In this document: piece after piece, positions 33,126-45,351 of the stretch
Position numbering within the stretch: the stretch's first letter is position 1
Layout: each line of letters starts with the position of its first letter
DNA from: Ottelia alismoides
Lineage: Eukaryota; Streptophyta; Magnoliopsida; Alismatales; Hydrocharitaceae
NCBI GenBank assembly: GCA_037367405.1
Contig: JAZKJV010009774.1
Coordinates: 403,001 to 467,000 of the forward strand
Direction of reading: 5' to 3'
DNA: 64,000 nt
Notes under the pieces: model-generated
Database searches by the model: none
Told to the model about the DNA's origin: nothing
Seen by the model: the letters and a program-made list of their open reading frames with translations, nothing else
Position numbers and translations under genes: made by a program

Positions 33126-36100
33126 TCGATCAAGCATGGTTATAGACTTCCTGCTCCTGATCGAGGCTATTTGGGTTCACTTAAACTTGAGTGGGAATCA
33201 CGGTCTGAGGTGCATCAAACTCGTTTCTCCATCTTGAGAGTCGATGTCGATTGACATCCACTCTCGTATCATGTAATTCATTGATAATCCATTGAAGCTA
33301 AGGAGAGGTCAAAGAGGAATGCCCCTGGACCTGTCCAATCTAGGGCTGATGGCATTGCGAAGGTGGATAGTAATGGATTTGTTGGCCTTGGCATTGATGC
33401 TGCAACTATGGTGGGCCCTGATGACCATGCTGGTATGGATGCAACAACTGCTGTGGCTGTTGGTAGCTGAGACAAGACTGTGATGGAAAAGGATTCAGAA
33501 GGTCGGAAGGAGAAGTGTGATAAGCTTTGAATGGAAGCCCCGGTAAACGACGGAGCGGAGTTGGATTCTTATCGGATGATGGGATCGAGATTGTACGATA
33601 CTCCGTTGATCTCCATGATCTGTGGAGGCTCCTTGTAAACTGTTGTTATGAAGGATTCTTCATTTTGATATTGATGGGTAAAGGATTTGTCCCTACCCCA
33701 GTTCTCTGTGGCCTTATCCCTTGCCCTTGGATGTAGTGAATCTGATGCACAAGGGCATGGGGGTGTAGTCACGATGGGTAGATTTTAGATACCATATCTG
33801 TAAGCTCCTCCATACACTCAATTTATACAATCTCTCCAAGTTTGTGAATTTGTAGAGCCCCCCACCTTCTTGTTAATCTTTTCCACCATTGAGAGTTTTT
33901 ATGCTATTATCCCCATGTTGGGGCTTTGATTGGTGGACAGGTTGTTCACAATCTTCTTTACCCATTATTTTGATAGGAGTGCAAGGGGGTAGGGCAAGTA
34001 TGCTCGGCTCGTGGTATGGGAGTGGCTCGTGTCGGCTAGTTTTTCGAACACCTTCTAGACGATGTCCTCATGTCAGCCCATACAGCTTCGTCCACAGGAT
34101 GCACTGACCAACCCCTGCATCTCAGAGTTCAAACCACTTACAAGACTCTAGACCAGCACCATGTTATTTATGATATGCCCTGGTCATTTCTGAATTAAGT
34201 ATTTAAACCTCTCCCAAGTTTCAAGGAATGGTTTTGGGGAAACTAGGTGAAGCTAGTGATTTTGATCCTCACCACATTAATTCTACTTAATTGGCATAAC
34301 TTCTTTAAGAACAAAGCCTTCAAAATAGCCCATGTTGTGACTACCTCCCGTAAGTTCTTGAACCAATAGGCAGCCTTATCCTTTAAGGCAAAGGGGGCAG
34401 CTGTCAGTCGAATATAGTCTTGACTAATACTAGGGATGTGAGGTTGTCATAAACTAATTTGAAGTCTTGAAGAAAGGAATAAGGTTCTTCATTGGGTTTC
34501 CCATGGAACTTCGAGAGCAGCATGAGGAAATGCGATTTGTTTCGAACATGTCCTTGAGAAGTACATGTCTCGGTCGGTTGCAATCGTAGTTGAAATACAA
34601 GATGTACACATCCTCCATTGCTTCTTGGTCCATGTTCTCGGCTGCTTGAAATTTCCCTAGCTGAGCTCTGAGTAGTTTGTTTTGTTGCCCAGCTGCATTC
34701 AATCTGGTGATGATGGTTCACATGGGTTATTCTTGTCCTCATCGTCATTTGGTGGTTTTTTAGGAGACATCTTGTCTTTGTATTCACCTCCGGACATGAA
34801 TGGATTAGAATTAGATATTGGTGTAGAAGAAAGGTGGTTTCTACCAAGGATAAGGGAAAAGGAGGAGACTTGAAGAGAGGGTTAGTTCAAGATCGTTTAA
34901 ACCCTGATAATGAATTAGTAGTCCTAAGCTTGTTAAGAGGGTCATCCTAAGACCAGATGGGTTCGAGAAGAGGGTCATCTTCAACCCGAGAAGATATAAG
35001 ATCTAAGTTCTATGAAATGCTCGTAAAATACGAATTAAATTCCTCAGAAATATCCATTTTTGATGTTAAGAAGAAAGGGAGAAATAATGAAAGTAGAATC
35101 AGGAAAGATGGAATACACAGGGGGTACAAATGTGCAATCTTTGTACACACACAAAACAAACACAAATCAAACCCGTTGATTCACCAACTGGACACTTGTG
35201 ATGACACGTGAGAGTTCGACCGCTTGTCTTTTCAGTTTTAAGATTACTTTAAACAATATTTTCAACTAGATAACTCATGTGGCCTATCATGTCAAGTGGT
35301 TGAGACATACTTGGAGAGGCCCAAAGATTCCTCACTTGATGTAACAACATATCAATCCTCCTATACGATTTACCACTCTCAATCACTATTTAACCCAAGG
35401 ATGAGTACGTGTAATACCAAAGTTGTCACCTACCAGACTCAAGTATGCACAGGACGATGGACTTCGCCGAAGTCTTTATGAAACAATGCCATTACACCCT
35501 TGTCTTCGAGTAGTAAGCATTGGAGGCATCACAATCACTAGAAAGATAGCTTTAGAAATACTTCAGAATACCCAACACACTTATGGGAAGTTCCTACTCT
35601 ATAATAGTGTCGATTGACAACTCTCTGATCCACACCCTTGAGTAAGGTTTTCTTATATCATGATATTCCAAATAAACATCTTGATTTCTCAATCTAGACT
35701 AAAATAAAGAAATATCAGCAAGAGAATTTTGCTATTTAATTTACCTGTGTAACATACATGATCGAAGAGGCTATAAAAATCCTAAGGGTCATTTGAATCA
35801 ATGAAAAACAATGAGATAAAAGAGGAAATTCTAAGCACAATACTCTTGGTTTTTGTGATTTTCTTATCTTTTTAAAAATTTTATGAATTTTAATTTATAT
35901 ATATTTTATTTTTTTCAGATTTTGTAATTTTAATGATTTTTGAAGTTTGCAAATGTTTGTATTTTTTAAAATGAAAGAATATAAAAACAAATAAAATAAA
36001 TAAAGAAAGAAGTAATAAAAAAGAATATTTGTGGATTTTTAAGTGTAATCAAAATATTTAAAAATTAAAATAAAATTATTTTTAAGGTTTTTGAAATTTT

Positions 36101-37458
36101 CCTGATGCTTTTTTGATTTTTCTAGAGTTTTTATAATTTTTATGTTTAGAAATTAATCAAAAATAAGAAATAATGCAAATAGAAAATAGTGTCAATTTTT
36201 TGGATTTTAAAAATAGAAAAAATGAAATTAAAAATTAAGGAAACATGCGCAATCAGAAATAATATTTTTCAAATTTTCTAGAAAATGTTTTTGCATTTTT
36301 TAGATTTTTTGTGATTTAAAATATTTTTTTAGTGTTGTTGGTATTTCCTATTTTTTGACTTTTATAAAGAATTCACAAATGAAAATTGGTCAGAAAATAA
36401 TATAAATCAAAAGAGACAAAAATGATTTTTTTGGGATTTTTAGAAAAAGATTTTATATTTTATTATTGATTATTTAATGTTAGAGAATATATTTGTGCCT
36501 TTTGATTTATTAAAAATAAGAATATTGATTAGAAAAATGAAAAATAAAAATTAGTGTGAATAGATGAGATTACCAGGAGGTTAATGTTTATTTATAGGTT
36601 TTTTTATTGATGTTTAGCTTTTTTTAACACTAAATTGATATGCAAAATTAAATGTAGATGCACAGGGATATGGATACAAAGAAAAGCAATTTCGAGACTA
36701 AATGAATAACAAATAAGTGGAGGGGCCCTAGTGCAATTTACCCAGAAAAACCGTGCCAACACACGTGAGGTGCGCTTGATTGGGTTTGAATGCAATTTAT
36801 TTAATTCAAAGGCCCCAATAATAATAAATAAGTGCATCGGTATTTTTTGCAATTTTTCATAGGATAAATGCTTATAAAAATAGTCTGGACGAAAATAGAA
36901 TTAAAATAAGTTAAAGGACAGAGAATAGGATTTTGACACATATCCTGAGGGGACCTATTTACAAATCAAATAACATGCATGGGTTGAAGCATAATATTTC
37001 CCTCAATCCATGTGGCGCTTTAAACGGTGGAGATGCGATGGCTCTCTGATTTGATGGCTTAGGATGAAGCATGCTAGAGTGACATGGATATAATCTGGAG
37101 GCTTTGATCAATGATGTGGAATTGGGCGTAACCGCTTGATTTTTTATCTTGCGGCTCTGGAACTATATAGAAAAACACATAAGAAGAGCTGCTCCAGGGA
37201 ACTTCAAACGAGTAGAACTCACTCGATCTCCATCCAAATCGATGTATGATTGGCGCTACTGCTTCTGGAGATGACTTCGCATCTGCTGGTTATGACAATT
37301 AGGTTTGATGACGCTCGAATCTCTGACCTGGGCAATGGTTGACTTCAGTTGCTAGTAAAATTCAAGGTATGGATCTAATGCTCCAACTCCACTCCAACAA
37401 CCTACAATTGAGTCACTCTTTCTTTAAGAACGATTCCCATAACGTTATTATCCGTAAA
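33126..37458 (-). mobile_element. gypsy array interior B
   Basis: A complete interior unit of the array: gag C-terminus at the left, gag centre, AT-rich leader (35840-36600), then 37031-37458, the segment next to the LTR. At the LTR edge, where the PBS should be, the sequence (GATTCCCATAACGTTATTATCC) no longer resembles a tRNA end. It is about as similar to unit C as to unit A. Confidence 0.75.
33280..34850 (-). pseudogene. gypsy gag remnant, copy B
   Basis: Parallel to the gag in unit A. The frame 34847-34404 contains SKFHGKPNEEPYSFLQDFK and the upstream ENMDQEAMEDV region lies in an overlapping frame. The downstream ETWERFKYL block and the Q/P-rich C-terminus are broken by stops and small indels (for example one missing base near 34236). 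Inactive. Confidence 0.7.
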
Positions 37459-39245
37459 TGTTGAGCATTGAATCTCTAGGGTATTAATTATGGATAAATT
37501 ATGCACAATGCCATTGCAACCCTAAAAGTCCCTCAACAAAAAATTATTCTCCATCTCAAGACAAAATTAAATAAAAAATGTAACATAATAAAATTCTATT
37601 TAATTTACATGTATAACAACAAGATCAAACTCAGGGAAGCTACAAAAATCCTGAGGGTTATTCTATGCAAAGAAGAATCAATGAAGGAATAAAATAATCT
37701 TTATGCTCACTATGCTTGGCTTTTTGTAATTTTTATGAATATTTGGAAGTATATTTTTTACGAGTTTTTGTTTTATATAATTTTTTAGTTTTATGTTTTT
37801 ATATTTTTAATATTTTTTTAGAATCAATAAAATGATTGAAGAAAAAGAAAAGAACAATTTTAAGACAAAGCACTCTTTTTGAATTTTCTTTTTAGTAGCA
37901 AATATATACACAAAATTAAGCAAAAAAAATGGTCTTTAGATAATTTTCTAGTGTTTTTGTTATTTTTCTATTTTTTCATAATTTGTAAAAATTTAAATAA
38001 ATAAAAAATAGGGAATTAAGTAAACATGAAATAAACCGAATGTTTACGTATTTTTAAAGTAGTGAATAGAGGAAAAAGGATGAAATAGATATAGAATAAA
38101 AGATAAATTTTTGTATTTTCTAGAAAGTAATACTACGATTTTTTTATTTTCTATTTATTTTAAATGAAATTTTAAGATTTTTTATTGTTTTGCAATTTTT
38201 ACGATTTTTTTATAAATGATCACTATATGGAAATTGGTCAAAAATCAAAACAACACAAAATATGCAAACAAGACTTTTTTAGGATTTATGGAGAAGTTTT
38301 TATAATTTTAATGGTTTTAAGGTGTAAATAAGATGTTTTAAGGTTGTTTTTTTGAATTTTTATAAATAATAAAAATGATGGAAATGCAATATAAAAATTA
38401 TGGATGCAAGATGGGTGTGATAGGAGTCTACGTGAAGTTTTGTGGAATTTTTAGAGGTCTTTTGCTAATTTTTATTTTATTTTAAACTTACAAAATAAAT
38501 ACAGGCAAACAAGGGTATACATGCAAATAATTGAAATTTACAGGTGAAATGATAACAAGTAATAACCTTGCAGTGCTAATGATGCAAAATTTCCATAAAC
38601 TATTGTGCCAAGGTACGTGTGCCATATTGGATTGGACCAATATGTAAATTAAAGAATTCAAGGGTCCAAATAGTAACACACAAATGTAGACAATATATTG
38701 CAAATTACCCAAATAACACGTGTAGGGCACGCTCTCAGTTCAAATAGGACAAATGTGAAATAAAATAAAATGCATGATGCAGACTGCAATTATTCATATA
38801 TAGGAATTATAGATACGCGTCCATAGGGGACTTATTGGCGAATAAAATAAAGATAGAGGGTACTGAAGAAATTTTACCCATAATATCACATGGAGGCGTG
38901 AGCGGTTCAGATTCTCTATAAGTATGATCAGGCGGTGGAAATTGAAGCACGCGTTGAAGGTCACGACCAGATCTTGATCCATGATCAACATCTCAGAATT
39001 GGATCTCACGGATGGCTGAGATTGAATCTGGGGCTCCATTCTTGATCTGACGGTCCTTAGTTGGTCTGGATGAACTGGGATGAATGTGACCTCTGATTAA
39101 CTTCAATCGAGTGATTCTCCTTTGATTCAACAACTATCTACTTCAAATTTTGCTCAGAAGATAGCCAAATGGTTCCACGTTTGATGAACTCCTTAGATAG
39201 GCAAAAAATTTCCAGATCGAGGATTTAGAAGGTAGTCAAGCTATG
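37459..39245 (-). repeat. gypsy array LTR-2 (one end truncated)
   Basis: It starts at TGTTGAGCATTG (minus ...CTCAACA, the LTR 3' end) and runs 1.79 kb to AGCTATG, where it joins unit C at GCTCGATCAAGC. In LTR-3 the homologous sequence continues with CTTCTCTAGGAACCC, so about half of the LTR is missing here. Confidence 0.75.
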
Positions 39246-42200
39246 CTCGATCAAGCATCGTTATAGCCTTCCTGCTCCTGATCGAGGCTATTTGGGTTCA
39301 CTTGGACTTGAGTGGGAATCACGGTCTGAGGTGCATCAAACTCGTTTCTCCATCTTGAGAGTCGATGTTGATTGACATCCACTCTCGTATCATGTAATTC
39401 ATTGATAATCCATTGAAGCTAAGGAGAGGTCAAAGAGGAATGCCCCTGGACCTGTCCAATCTAGGGCTGATGGCATTGCGAAGGTGGATAGTAATGGATT
39501 TGTTGGCCTTGGCACTGATGCTGCAACTATGGTGGGCCCTGATGACCATGCTGGTATGGATGCAACAACTGCTATGGCTGTTGGTAGCTGAGACAAGACT
39601 GTGATGGACAAGGATTCAGAGAGGAGTTGGATTGTTATCGGATGATGGGATCGAGATTGTACGATACTCTGTTGATGTCCATGATCTGTGGAGGCTCCTT
39701 GTAAACTGTTGTTATGAAGGATTCTTCATTTTGATATTGATGGGTAAAGGATTTGTCCCTACCCCAGTTGCTCTGTGGCCTTATCCCTTGCCCTTGGATG
39801 TAGTGAATCTGATGCACAAGGGCATGGGGGTGTAGTCATGATGGGAAGATTTTAGATACCATATCTGTAAGCTCCTCCATACCCTCAATTTATACAATCT
39901 CTCCAAGTTAGTTAATTTGTAGAGCCCCCCCACCTTCTTGTTAATCTTTTCCACCATGGAGAGTTTTTATGCTATTATCCCCATGTCGGGGCTTTGATTG
40001 GTGGACAGGTTGTTCACAATCTTCTTTACCCCTTATTTTGATATGAGTGCAAGGGGGTAGGGCAAGTATGTGGTCTGGGAGTGGCTCGTGTCGGCTAGTT
40101 TTTCGAACACCTTCTAGACAATGTCCTCATGTCAGCCCATACAGCTTCGTCCACAGGATTCACTGACCAACCTCTGCATCTCAGAGATCAAACCACTCAC
40201 AAGACTCTAGACCAGCACCATGTTATTAATGATATGCCCTGGTCATTTCTGAATTAAGTATTTAAACCTCTCCCAAGTTTCAAGGAATGGTTCTTGGGGA
40301 AACTAGGTGAAGCTAGTGATTTTGATCCTCACCACATTAATTCTACTTAATTGGCATAACTTCTTTAAGAACAAAGCCTTGAAAATAGCCCATGTTGTGA
40401 CTACCTCCCGTAAGTTCTTGAACCAATAGGCAACCTTATCCATTAAGGCAAAGGGGGCAGCTGTCAGTCGAATATAGTCTTGACTAATCTTAGGGATGTG
40501 AGTTGTCATAAACTAATTTGAAGTCTCGAAGAAAGGAACAAGACTCTTCATTGGGTTTCCCATGGAACTTCGAGAGCAGCATGAGGAAATGCGATTTGTT
40601 TCGAACACGTCCTTGAGAAGTACATGTCTCGGTCGGTTGTAATCGTAGTTTATATACAAGATGTACACATCATCCATTGCTTCTTGGTCCATGTTCTCGG
40701 CTGCTTGAAATTTCCCTAGCTGAGCTCTGAGTAGTTTGCTTTGTTGCCCAGCTACATTCAATCTGGTGATGATGGCTCACATGGGTCATTCTTGTCCTCA
40801 TCGTCATTTGGTGGTTTTTTAGGAGACATCTTGTCTTTGTATTCACCTCCGGACATGAATGGACTAGAATTATATATTGGCGTAGAAGAAAGGTTGGTTC
40901 TACCAAGGATAAGGGTTTCCTTATAAGGAGGAGACTTAAAGAGAGGGTTAGTTCAAGATCGTTTAAACCATGATAATGAATTAGTATTCCTAGCCTTGTT
41001 AAGAGGGTCATCCTAAGACCAGGTGGGTTCGAGAAGAGGGTCATCTTCAACCCGAGAAGATATAAGATCTAAGTTCTATGAAATGTTCGTAAAATCCGAA
41101 TTAAATTCCTCAAAAATATCCATTTTCGATGTTAAGAAGAAAGGGAGAAATAATGAAAGTAGAATCAAGAAAGATGGAATACACAAGGGGTACAAATGTA
41201 CAATCTTTGTACACACACAAAACAAACACAAATCAAACCCAATGATTGACCAACTGGACACTTGTGATGACACGTGAGAGTTCGACCGCTTGTCTTTTTT
41301 ATTTTAAGATTTCTTTAAACATCATTTTCAACTAGAGAACTCATGTGGCCTATCATGTCAAGTGGTTGAGACATAGTTGGAGAGGCCCAAAGATCCCTCA
41401 CTTGATGTAACAACATATCAATCCTCCTATACGATTTACCACTCTCAATCACTATTTAACCCAAGGATGAGTACGTGTAATACCAAAGTTGTCGCCTACC
41501 AGACTCAAGTATGCACAGGACGATGGACTTCGCCGAAGTCTTGATGAAACAGTGCCATTACACCCTTGTCTTCGAGTAGTAAGCATTGGAGGCATCACAA
41601 TCACTAGAAAGATAGCTTTAGAAATACTTCAGAATACCCAACACACTTATGGGAAGTTCCTACTCTATAATAGTGTCGATTGACAACTCTCTGATCCACA
41701 CCCTTGAGTAAGGTTTTCTTATATCATGATATTCCAAATAAACATCTTGATTTCTCAATCTAGAATAAAATAAAGAAATATTAGCAAGAGAATTTTGCTA
41801 TTTAATTTATCTGTGTAACATACATGACCGAAGAGGCTATAAAAATCCTAAGGGTCATTTGAATCAATGAAAAACAATGAGATAAAAGAGGAAATTCTAA
41901 GCACAATACTCTTGGTTTTTGTGATTTTTTTTATCTTTTTTAAATTTTTATGAATTTTAATTTATATATATTTTTAATTTTTTTCAGATTTTGTAATTTT
42001 AATAATTTTTGAAGTTTGCAAATGTTTGTATTTTTTTAAAATAAAAGAATATAAAAACAAATAAAAGAAATAAAGAAAGAAGTAATAAAAAAGAATATTT
42101 GTGGATTTTTAAGTGTAGTCAAAATATTAAAAAATTAAAATAAAATTATTTTTAGGGTTTTTAAAATTTTCCTGATGCTTTTATGATTTTTCTAGAGTTT

Positions 42201-43530
42201 TTATAATTTTTATGGTTTAGAAATAAATCAAAAATAAGAAATAATGCAAATAGAAAATAATGTCAATTTTTTGGATTTTAAAAATAGAAAAAATGAAATT
42301 AAAAATTAAGGAAACATGCACAATCAGAAATAATATTTTGCAAATTTTCTAGAAAACATTTTTGCATTTTTTAGATTTTTTGTGATTTAAAATATTTTTT
42401 AGTGTTGTTGGTATTTTCTATTTTTGTCTTTTATAAAGAATTAACAAATGAAAATTGGTCAGAAAATAATATAAATCAAAAGAGACAAACATGATTTTTT
42501 TGGGATTTTTAGAAAAGATTTTATATTTTATTATTGGTTATTTAATGTAGTTAGAGAATATATTTGTGCTTTTTGATTTATTAAAAATAAGAATATTGAC
42601 TAGAAAAATGAAAAATAAAAATTTGCGTGAATAGATGAGATTAACAGGAGGTTAATGTTTTATTATAGGTTTTTTATTGATGTTTAGCTATTTTTAACAC
42701 TAAATTAATATGCAAAATTAAATGTAGGTGCACAGGGATATGGATACAAAGAAAAGCAATTGCGAGACTAAATGAATAACAAATAAGTGGAGGGATCCTG
42801 GTGCAATTTACCTAGAAAAACCGTGCCAACGCACGTGAGGTGCGCTTGATTGGATTTGAATGCAATTTATTTAATTCAAAGGCCCGAATAATAATAAATA
42901 AGTGCATGGGTGTTTTTTTGCAGTTTTTCATAAGATAAATGTTTATAAAAATAGTCTAGACTAAAATAGAATTAAAATAAGTTAAAGGACAGAGAATAGG
43001 AGTTGGACACATATCCTGAGGGGACCTATTTACAAATCAAATAACATGCATGGGTTGAAGCATAATATTTCTCTCAATCCATGTGGTGCTTTAAACGGTG
43101 GAGATGCGATGGCTCTTTGATTTGATGGCTTAGGATAAAGCATGCTAGAGTGACATGGATATAATCTGGAGGCTTTGATCAATGATGTGGAAGTGGGCGT
43201 AACTGCTTGATTTTTTTATCTTGTGGCTCTGGAACTATCTAGATGAACACATAAGAAGAGCTGCTCCAGGGAACTTCGAACGAGTAGAACTCACTCGATC
43301 TCCATCCAAATCGATGTATGATTGGCGCTACTGCTTCCTTAGATGACTTCGCATCTGCTGGTTATGACAATTAGGTTTGATGACGCTCGAATCTCTGACC
43401 TGGGCAATGGTTGATTTCAGTTGCTTACAAAATTCCAGGTATGGATCTAATGCTCCAACTCCACTCCAACAACCTACAAATGAGTCAATCTTGCTTTGAG
43501 AACGATTCCCATAGCGTTATTATCCGTAAA
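39246..43530 (-). mobile_element. gypsy array interior C
   Basis: The third interior unit, same order as B: gag C-terminus, gag, AT-rich leader (41900-42660) and the LTR-adjacent segment (43104-43530). Its 5' LTR is LTR-3 to the right. The unit B to unit C period is about 6.12 kb. Confidence 0.75.
39400..41050 (-). pseudogene. gypsy gag remnant, copy C
   Basis: The frame 40509-40303 reads IPKISQDYIRLTAAPFALMD, then KVAYWF, LREVVTTWAIFKALFLKKL, the centre of Retrotrans_gag (normally ...W...LP..SI.TW......F..KF). It continues with ETWERFKYL, SLVSGLISEMQ and ESCGRSC, interrupted by stops. The N-terminal part is in the frames 41050-40670 and 40761-40513. Inactive. Confidence 0.72.
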
Positions 43531-44106
43531 TGTTGAGCATGGAATCTCTAGGGTATTAATTATGGATAAATTATTCACAATGCCATTGCAACCCTAAAAG
43601 TTCCTCAACAAAAAATTATTCTCCATCTCAAGACAAAATTAAATAAAAAATATAACACAATAACATTCTATTTAATTTACATGTATAACAACAAGATCAA
43701 ACTCAGGGAGGCTACACAAATCTCGAGGGATATTCTATGCAAAGAAGAATCAATGAAGGAATAAAAGAATCTTTATGCTCACTATGCTTGGATTTTTGTA
43801 ATTTTTATGAATATTTGGAATTATATTTTTTACAAGTTTTTATTTTATATAATCTTTTAGTTTTATGTTTTTATATTTTTAATATTTTAGAATCAATAAA
43901 ATGATTGAAGAAAAAGAAAAGAACAATTTTAAGACAAAGCACTCTTTTTGAGTTTTCCTTTTTAATAGCAAATATATATAAACAAGTAAGCAAAAAAATT
44001 TGGTCTTTAGATAAATTTCTAATGTAACTCAACCATGGCCGGTCCCAAGCCCGGGTAAATGAGGATGGTTGCGCGTAAGGTAGCCGACAGCCAGCGTAGG
44101 AGAGAT

Positions 44107-44158
44107 AAATTCGTAAATAGTGTTCTTAAATTCTTCTAAGAACACTATTTATGAATTT
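44107..44158. repeat. hairpin in the RTE 5' leader
   Basis: AAATTCGTAAATAGTGTTCT and the following TA pair with TAAGAACACTATTTATGAAT and TT, with one mismatch over 22 bp and an 8-base loop, ending 26 bases before the first ATG of the endonuclease frame. Confidence 0.7.
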
Positions 44159-44184
44159 CTCGAAACCGTTCGGATCGTTTAAAC

Positions 44185-45351
44185 ATGGATTTAAGAAAAC
44201 ATACAGATTTCGTTGGGGCGTTCCCTACTTGCGAAGCGTTGCATCGCCCGAATGCAATGAAAAATTGGCAAGGGCCGCTACATCGCAGCCTGGATGTAGT
44301 TCAAAATTTGCAAGGGTTCTCGAATGAGGAACGCATGCAGGTAAATAAGCTAGTTCCGCTGCATCACCACCCGGATGCAGTCCAAAATTTGCAAGGGTTC
44401 TCGCATAATGGACGCATGCGAGTAAAGAAGTTAGTCCAAAAGAGATTGCAAAGGAAGTTACGGATTGGTAGTTGGAATATCGGTACTTTAACTGGAAAAT
44501 TGATGGAGATAGTGGATACAATGGAAAGAAAGAAGATTCATATATTATGTCTTCAAGAAACTAAATGGGTTGGAGAGAAAGCAAGGGAGATCGAGAAGAC
44601 ATGCTTTAAACTTTGGTATTCAGGTAAAGATAAGGGCAAAAACGGTGTTGGAGTGGTTGTTCATAAATATTTGAAGGATTGTGTGGTTGAGGTGCAATGA
44701 TTTGGGGATCGGATTATTTTGCTAAAGTTGGTGTTTGAAGAAGAAATTCTAAATATCATCTCAGTTTATGCACCACAAATTGGTTTAGATGAAAGGAGTA
44801 AACAAGCTTTTTGGGAGGATATGGATAAGATTTTACAAGGAATCCCACAAAGAGAGATGGTTTGCATAGGTGGAGATCTTAATGGACATGTGGGAAAAGA
44901 TATTTCAGGGTATGCAAGTGTGCATGGAGGACAGGGTTTTGGGGATAGAAACGAAGAGGGAAAAGTCATTTTGGATTTTGTAACTGCATATGATCTTTTA
45001 ATAGCAAACACTCTTTTCAAGAAGAGGGAGGAGCATTTAATTACTTATAAGAGTGGCTCAACTAGAACACCGATCGATTACTTTGCATTGAGGAGAAGAG
45101 ATCGGTTGTGTTGCAAAGATTGCAAAGTAATCCCTGGAGAGAGTTTGACAACCCAACATCGCTTGTTAGTCTTGGATTTACAAATAAAAGGGCTGGTAAA
45201 GAAAAGGAAGGTTCCTAAGATCACTAGAACTAGGTGGTGGAATCTTCCGCTGAAGCAATCAAGCTTCAGGGAGAAGGTTTTAGAAGACTTATCTTGGGAT
45301 TGTAGCGGTAGTGCAAACGAGATGTGGGAGGCAGTAGCATCTTGTATCTGA
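44185..45351 (+). pseudogene. RTE endonuclease domain
   Basis: Two same-frame pieces (44185-44700 and 44719-45351) are separated by one in-frame TGA at 44698. Motifs: GSWNIGTLTG, LCLQETKWVG, NGVGVVVHK, ISVYAPQIGLDE, GGDLNGHVG, DFVTAYDLLIANT, TYKSGSTRTPIDY and TQHRLLVLDL, the full set of the APE-type endonuclease. Residues 18-84 form a repeat-rich N-terminal extension. A second in-frame TGA lies at 45349. In an active element it nicks target DNA to prime reverse transcription. Confidence 0.9.
44239..44437 (+). repeat. 81-bp tandem repeats in the RTE N-terminal coding region
   Basis: Two 27-codon units (starting 44278 and 44359) with the pattern LH...DxVQNLQGFS....M.V.KLV, preceded by a shorter, more diverged unit at 44239 (LHRPNAMKNWQGP). 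The repeat stays in frame and lies upstream of the endonuclease domain. Confidence 0.75.

Noticed and set aside
33292..33483. Plus-strand hydrophobic ORF repeated at 39413-39604
   Set aside because: It is antisense to the Q/P-rich gag C-terminus in array units B and C. Conservation reflects recent duplication, not coding.
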